This document shows positions 63,301 to 64,000 of a DNA stretch of 64,000 nucleotides, piece after piece; position 1 is the first letter of the stretch, and each line of letters starts with the position of its first letter. Source of the stretch: Gavia stellata (Eukaryota > Chordata > Aves > Gaviiformes > Gaviidae); NCBI RefSeq assembly GCF_030936135.1, contig NC_082595.1, positions 20,597,930-20,661,929 of the forward strand, in the 5' to 3' direction. A program made the position numbers and the translations under genes. The notes below the pieces were generated by a model. The model saw only the letters and a program-made list of their open reading frames with translations. It was not told the DNA's origin and did not search any database.

Positions 63301-63423
63301 GAGACCATGTTCACAGTGCTGCCTTTTCTCTGCTCTGCAGATGATGAGGCAATGGCCACGGAGGTGACTCCCCCTGCCAGCGCAGAGCTCACCGAACTCG
63401 GCAAGTGTCTGATGAATCAGGAG
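36741..63423 (+). CDS. XPO5: Exportin-5, 3'-truncated by the window edge
   Basis: Seen: 28 coding exons: 36741-36845, 37167-37288, 37946-38018, 38610-38747, 39061-39243, 41201-41227, 41569-41754, 42427-42503, 42949-43048, 44518-44601, 45006-45131, 45369-45459, 46914-47042, 47781-47896, 48858-49013, 49431-49472, 50094-50183, 51538-51737, 52232-52331, 53250-53431, 58386-58486, 59599-59695, 60211-60347, 60983-61080, 61580-61626, 61824-61918, 62779-62841, 63341-63423. They give 1016 codons in frame (human protein 1204 residues), so about 190 C-terminal residues lie beyond 64000. Start MSAEQVSSLCEQLVKAVTVIMDP matches human. Conserved blocks include CPICVPCGL, LQILEHVVKFRWN, IVVEMIKREWPQHWPDM, NFGKYLDSFLAF and DEDFNAFFN. 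Known: a HEAT-repeat karyopherin that, with Ran-GTP, exports pre-miRNA and other double-stranded RNAs from the nucleus. Exon 23/24 are joined by an AT-AG intron; all others are GT-AG. Confidence 0.97.
48252..48273 (+). repeat. Short (TTTTA)n microsatellite
   Basis: About four units of TTTTA in XPO5 intron 14. Confidence 0.7.
53432..58385 (+). other. XPO5 intron 20, largest intron of the gene in this window
   Basis: About 4.95 kb between exons 20 and 21. Apart from the poly(A) tract at 57351-57385 I recognise no repeat family, non-coding RNA or nested gene; open frames up to 188 codons on the minus strand (55440-56006) have no family resemblance I can name. Confidence 0.6.
57351..57385 (+). 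repeat. 35-base poly(A) tract in XPO5 intron 20
   Basis: Thirty-five consecutive A residues. CR1 elements do not end in poly(A), so this is either a simple mononucleotide repeat or the tail of an unrecognised retrocopy; no recognisable coding sequence lies just upstream. Confidence 0.85.
60348..60982 (+). other. XPO5: U12-type AT-AG intron of XPO5 (intron 23)
   Basis: After the codons for RPML the exon ends with a single C at 60347 and the intron opens with ATATCCTTC, the U12 5' splice consensus. TTCCTTAAC at 60962-60970 is an exact U12 branch site, with the branch A about 13 bases before the acceptor AG at 60981-60982. Joining C to GT (60983-60984) gives Arg and the conserved RPMLRVFVKPLVL; no GT donor near 60347 gives that protein. 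Confidence 0.93.
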
Positions 63424-64000
63424 GTAAGAGCACATGCTCTGACTTCCATCATCCTTTCTCTGTAGTCTTTGTCACGCTTGTCTGTGGTGCAGCCAGATGC
63501 TGCCGCAGAGAGCTAGGCTGCTGGAGCATTCCCCAGTGTGAGAATCTTCTCTTGGGAACATACATGGTTTTTAAGGGCCTTGTTAATGGTTGCAGAAACC
63601 ACAAAGCAAATGGGGGTCGGGATCCAGTATAATATGCAGCTACAGAGTTTCAGCCCTTCTGTGGGCAAGGCCCTGGGCATTCAGCCCGCAGGGTGCTCCC
63701 TGGCTCTGCCTCCCTCCTGGGCTCCAGCTTTCATGAGGAAGAACTTCACCGCACAGCTCTTTTTCTGAAAAATCTGCCAGAGCTGGCACAGGAGCCAAAA
63801 TGTTAACACAACCCACTGTGCAGAGTACCTTCATTCCGATACCTCTGTACTCCTCCTCTCCTGTGGATGCCTCAGAAGCTCTTGCAGAAGCTTTTGCAGT
63901 GACTTGAGAGTAGAGGCGGATGGGAGTCCATGGGTGCTCCAGGGCCTTTCCAGGGGAGATGAAGGGAGCAGGTTTGCTTGACGTTGGTTCCTCATGGCTA

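Noticed and set aside
1-64000. Endogenous retrovirus, CRISPR array or tRNA genes
   Set aside because: No paired LTRs, retroviral protein motifs, regular short repeat-spacer pattern or tRNA promoter boxes were recognised by eye.

Overview
The window is nuclear DNA of a vertebrate, most likely a bird. It holds five protein-coding genes with ordinary GT-AG introns, CpG-rich promoters, and several CR1 LINE fragments; one fragment has the typical CR1 3' end seen in birds and other archosaurs. No bacterial, phage or CRISPR features were seen. I found no intact endogenous virus.

Layout: (1) 1-8334, plus strand: the last eight exons of a microsomal epoxide hydrolase (EPHX1 family); its first exon(s) lie left of the window. 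(2) 10310-11784, minus strand: MAD2L1BP (p31comet), complete in two coding exons. (3) 13370-22301, plus strand: GTPBP2, complete in 12 coding exons (605 codons plus stop), with a 3' UTR to about 24357. (4) 26586-36432, minus strand: POLH (DNA polymerase eta), complete in 10 coding exons (695 codons plus stop). (5) 36741-63423 and beyond, plus strand: XPO5 (exportin-5), the first 28 coding exons (1016 codons); the C-terminal exons lie to the right of the window. All exon joins listed keep the reading frame, and the spliced proteins match the human families closely in length.

The order MAD2L1BP-GTPBP2-POLH-XPO5 is the conserved block of human 6p21.1. The epoxide hydrolase next to MAD2L1BP is not a neighbour in human, where EPHX1 is on chromosome 1. 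EPHX1 and MAD2L1BP converge, with opposing poly(A) signals about 30 bp apart. MAD2L1BP and GTPBP2 diverge from a GC-rich interval of 1.6 kb. GTPBP2 and POLH converge across about 2 kb. POLH and XPO5 diverge from a promoter of only about 300 bp.

Most notable are an AT-AG, U12-type (minor spliceosome) intron in XPO5 at 60348-60982, and a large inverted repeat in POLH intron 4 whose inner arms are about 98-99% identical while their outer edges, which carry old CR1 sequence, are clearly more diverged. I did not find a wholly new gene system; the remaining observations are about splicing, promoters and repeats. All calls come from reading the sequence and remembered family sequences; nothing was searched or aligned by computer.
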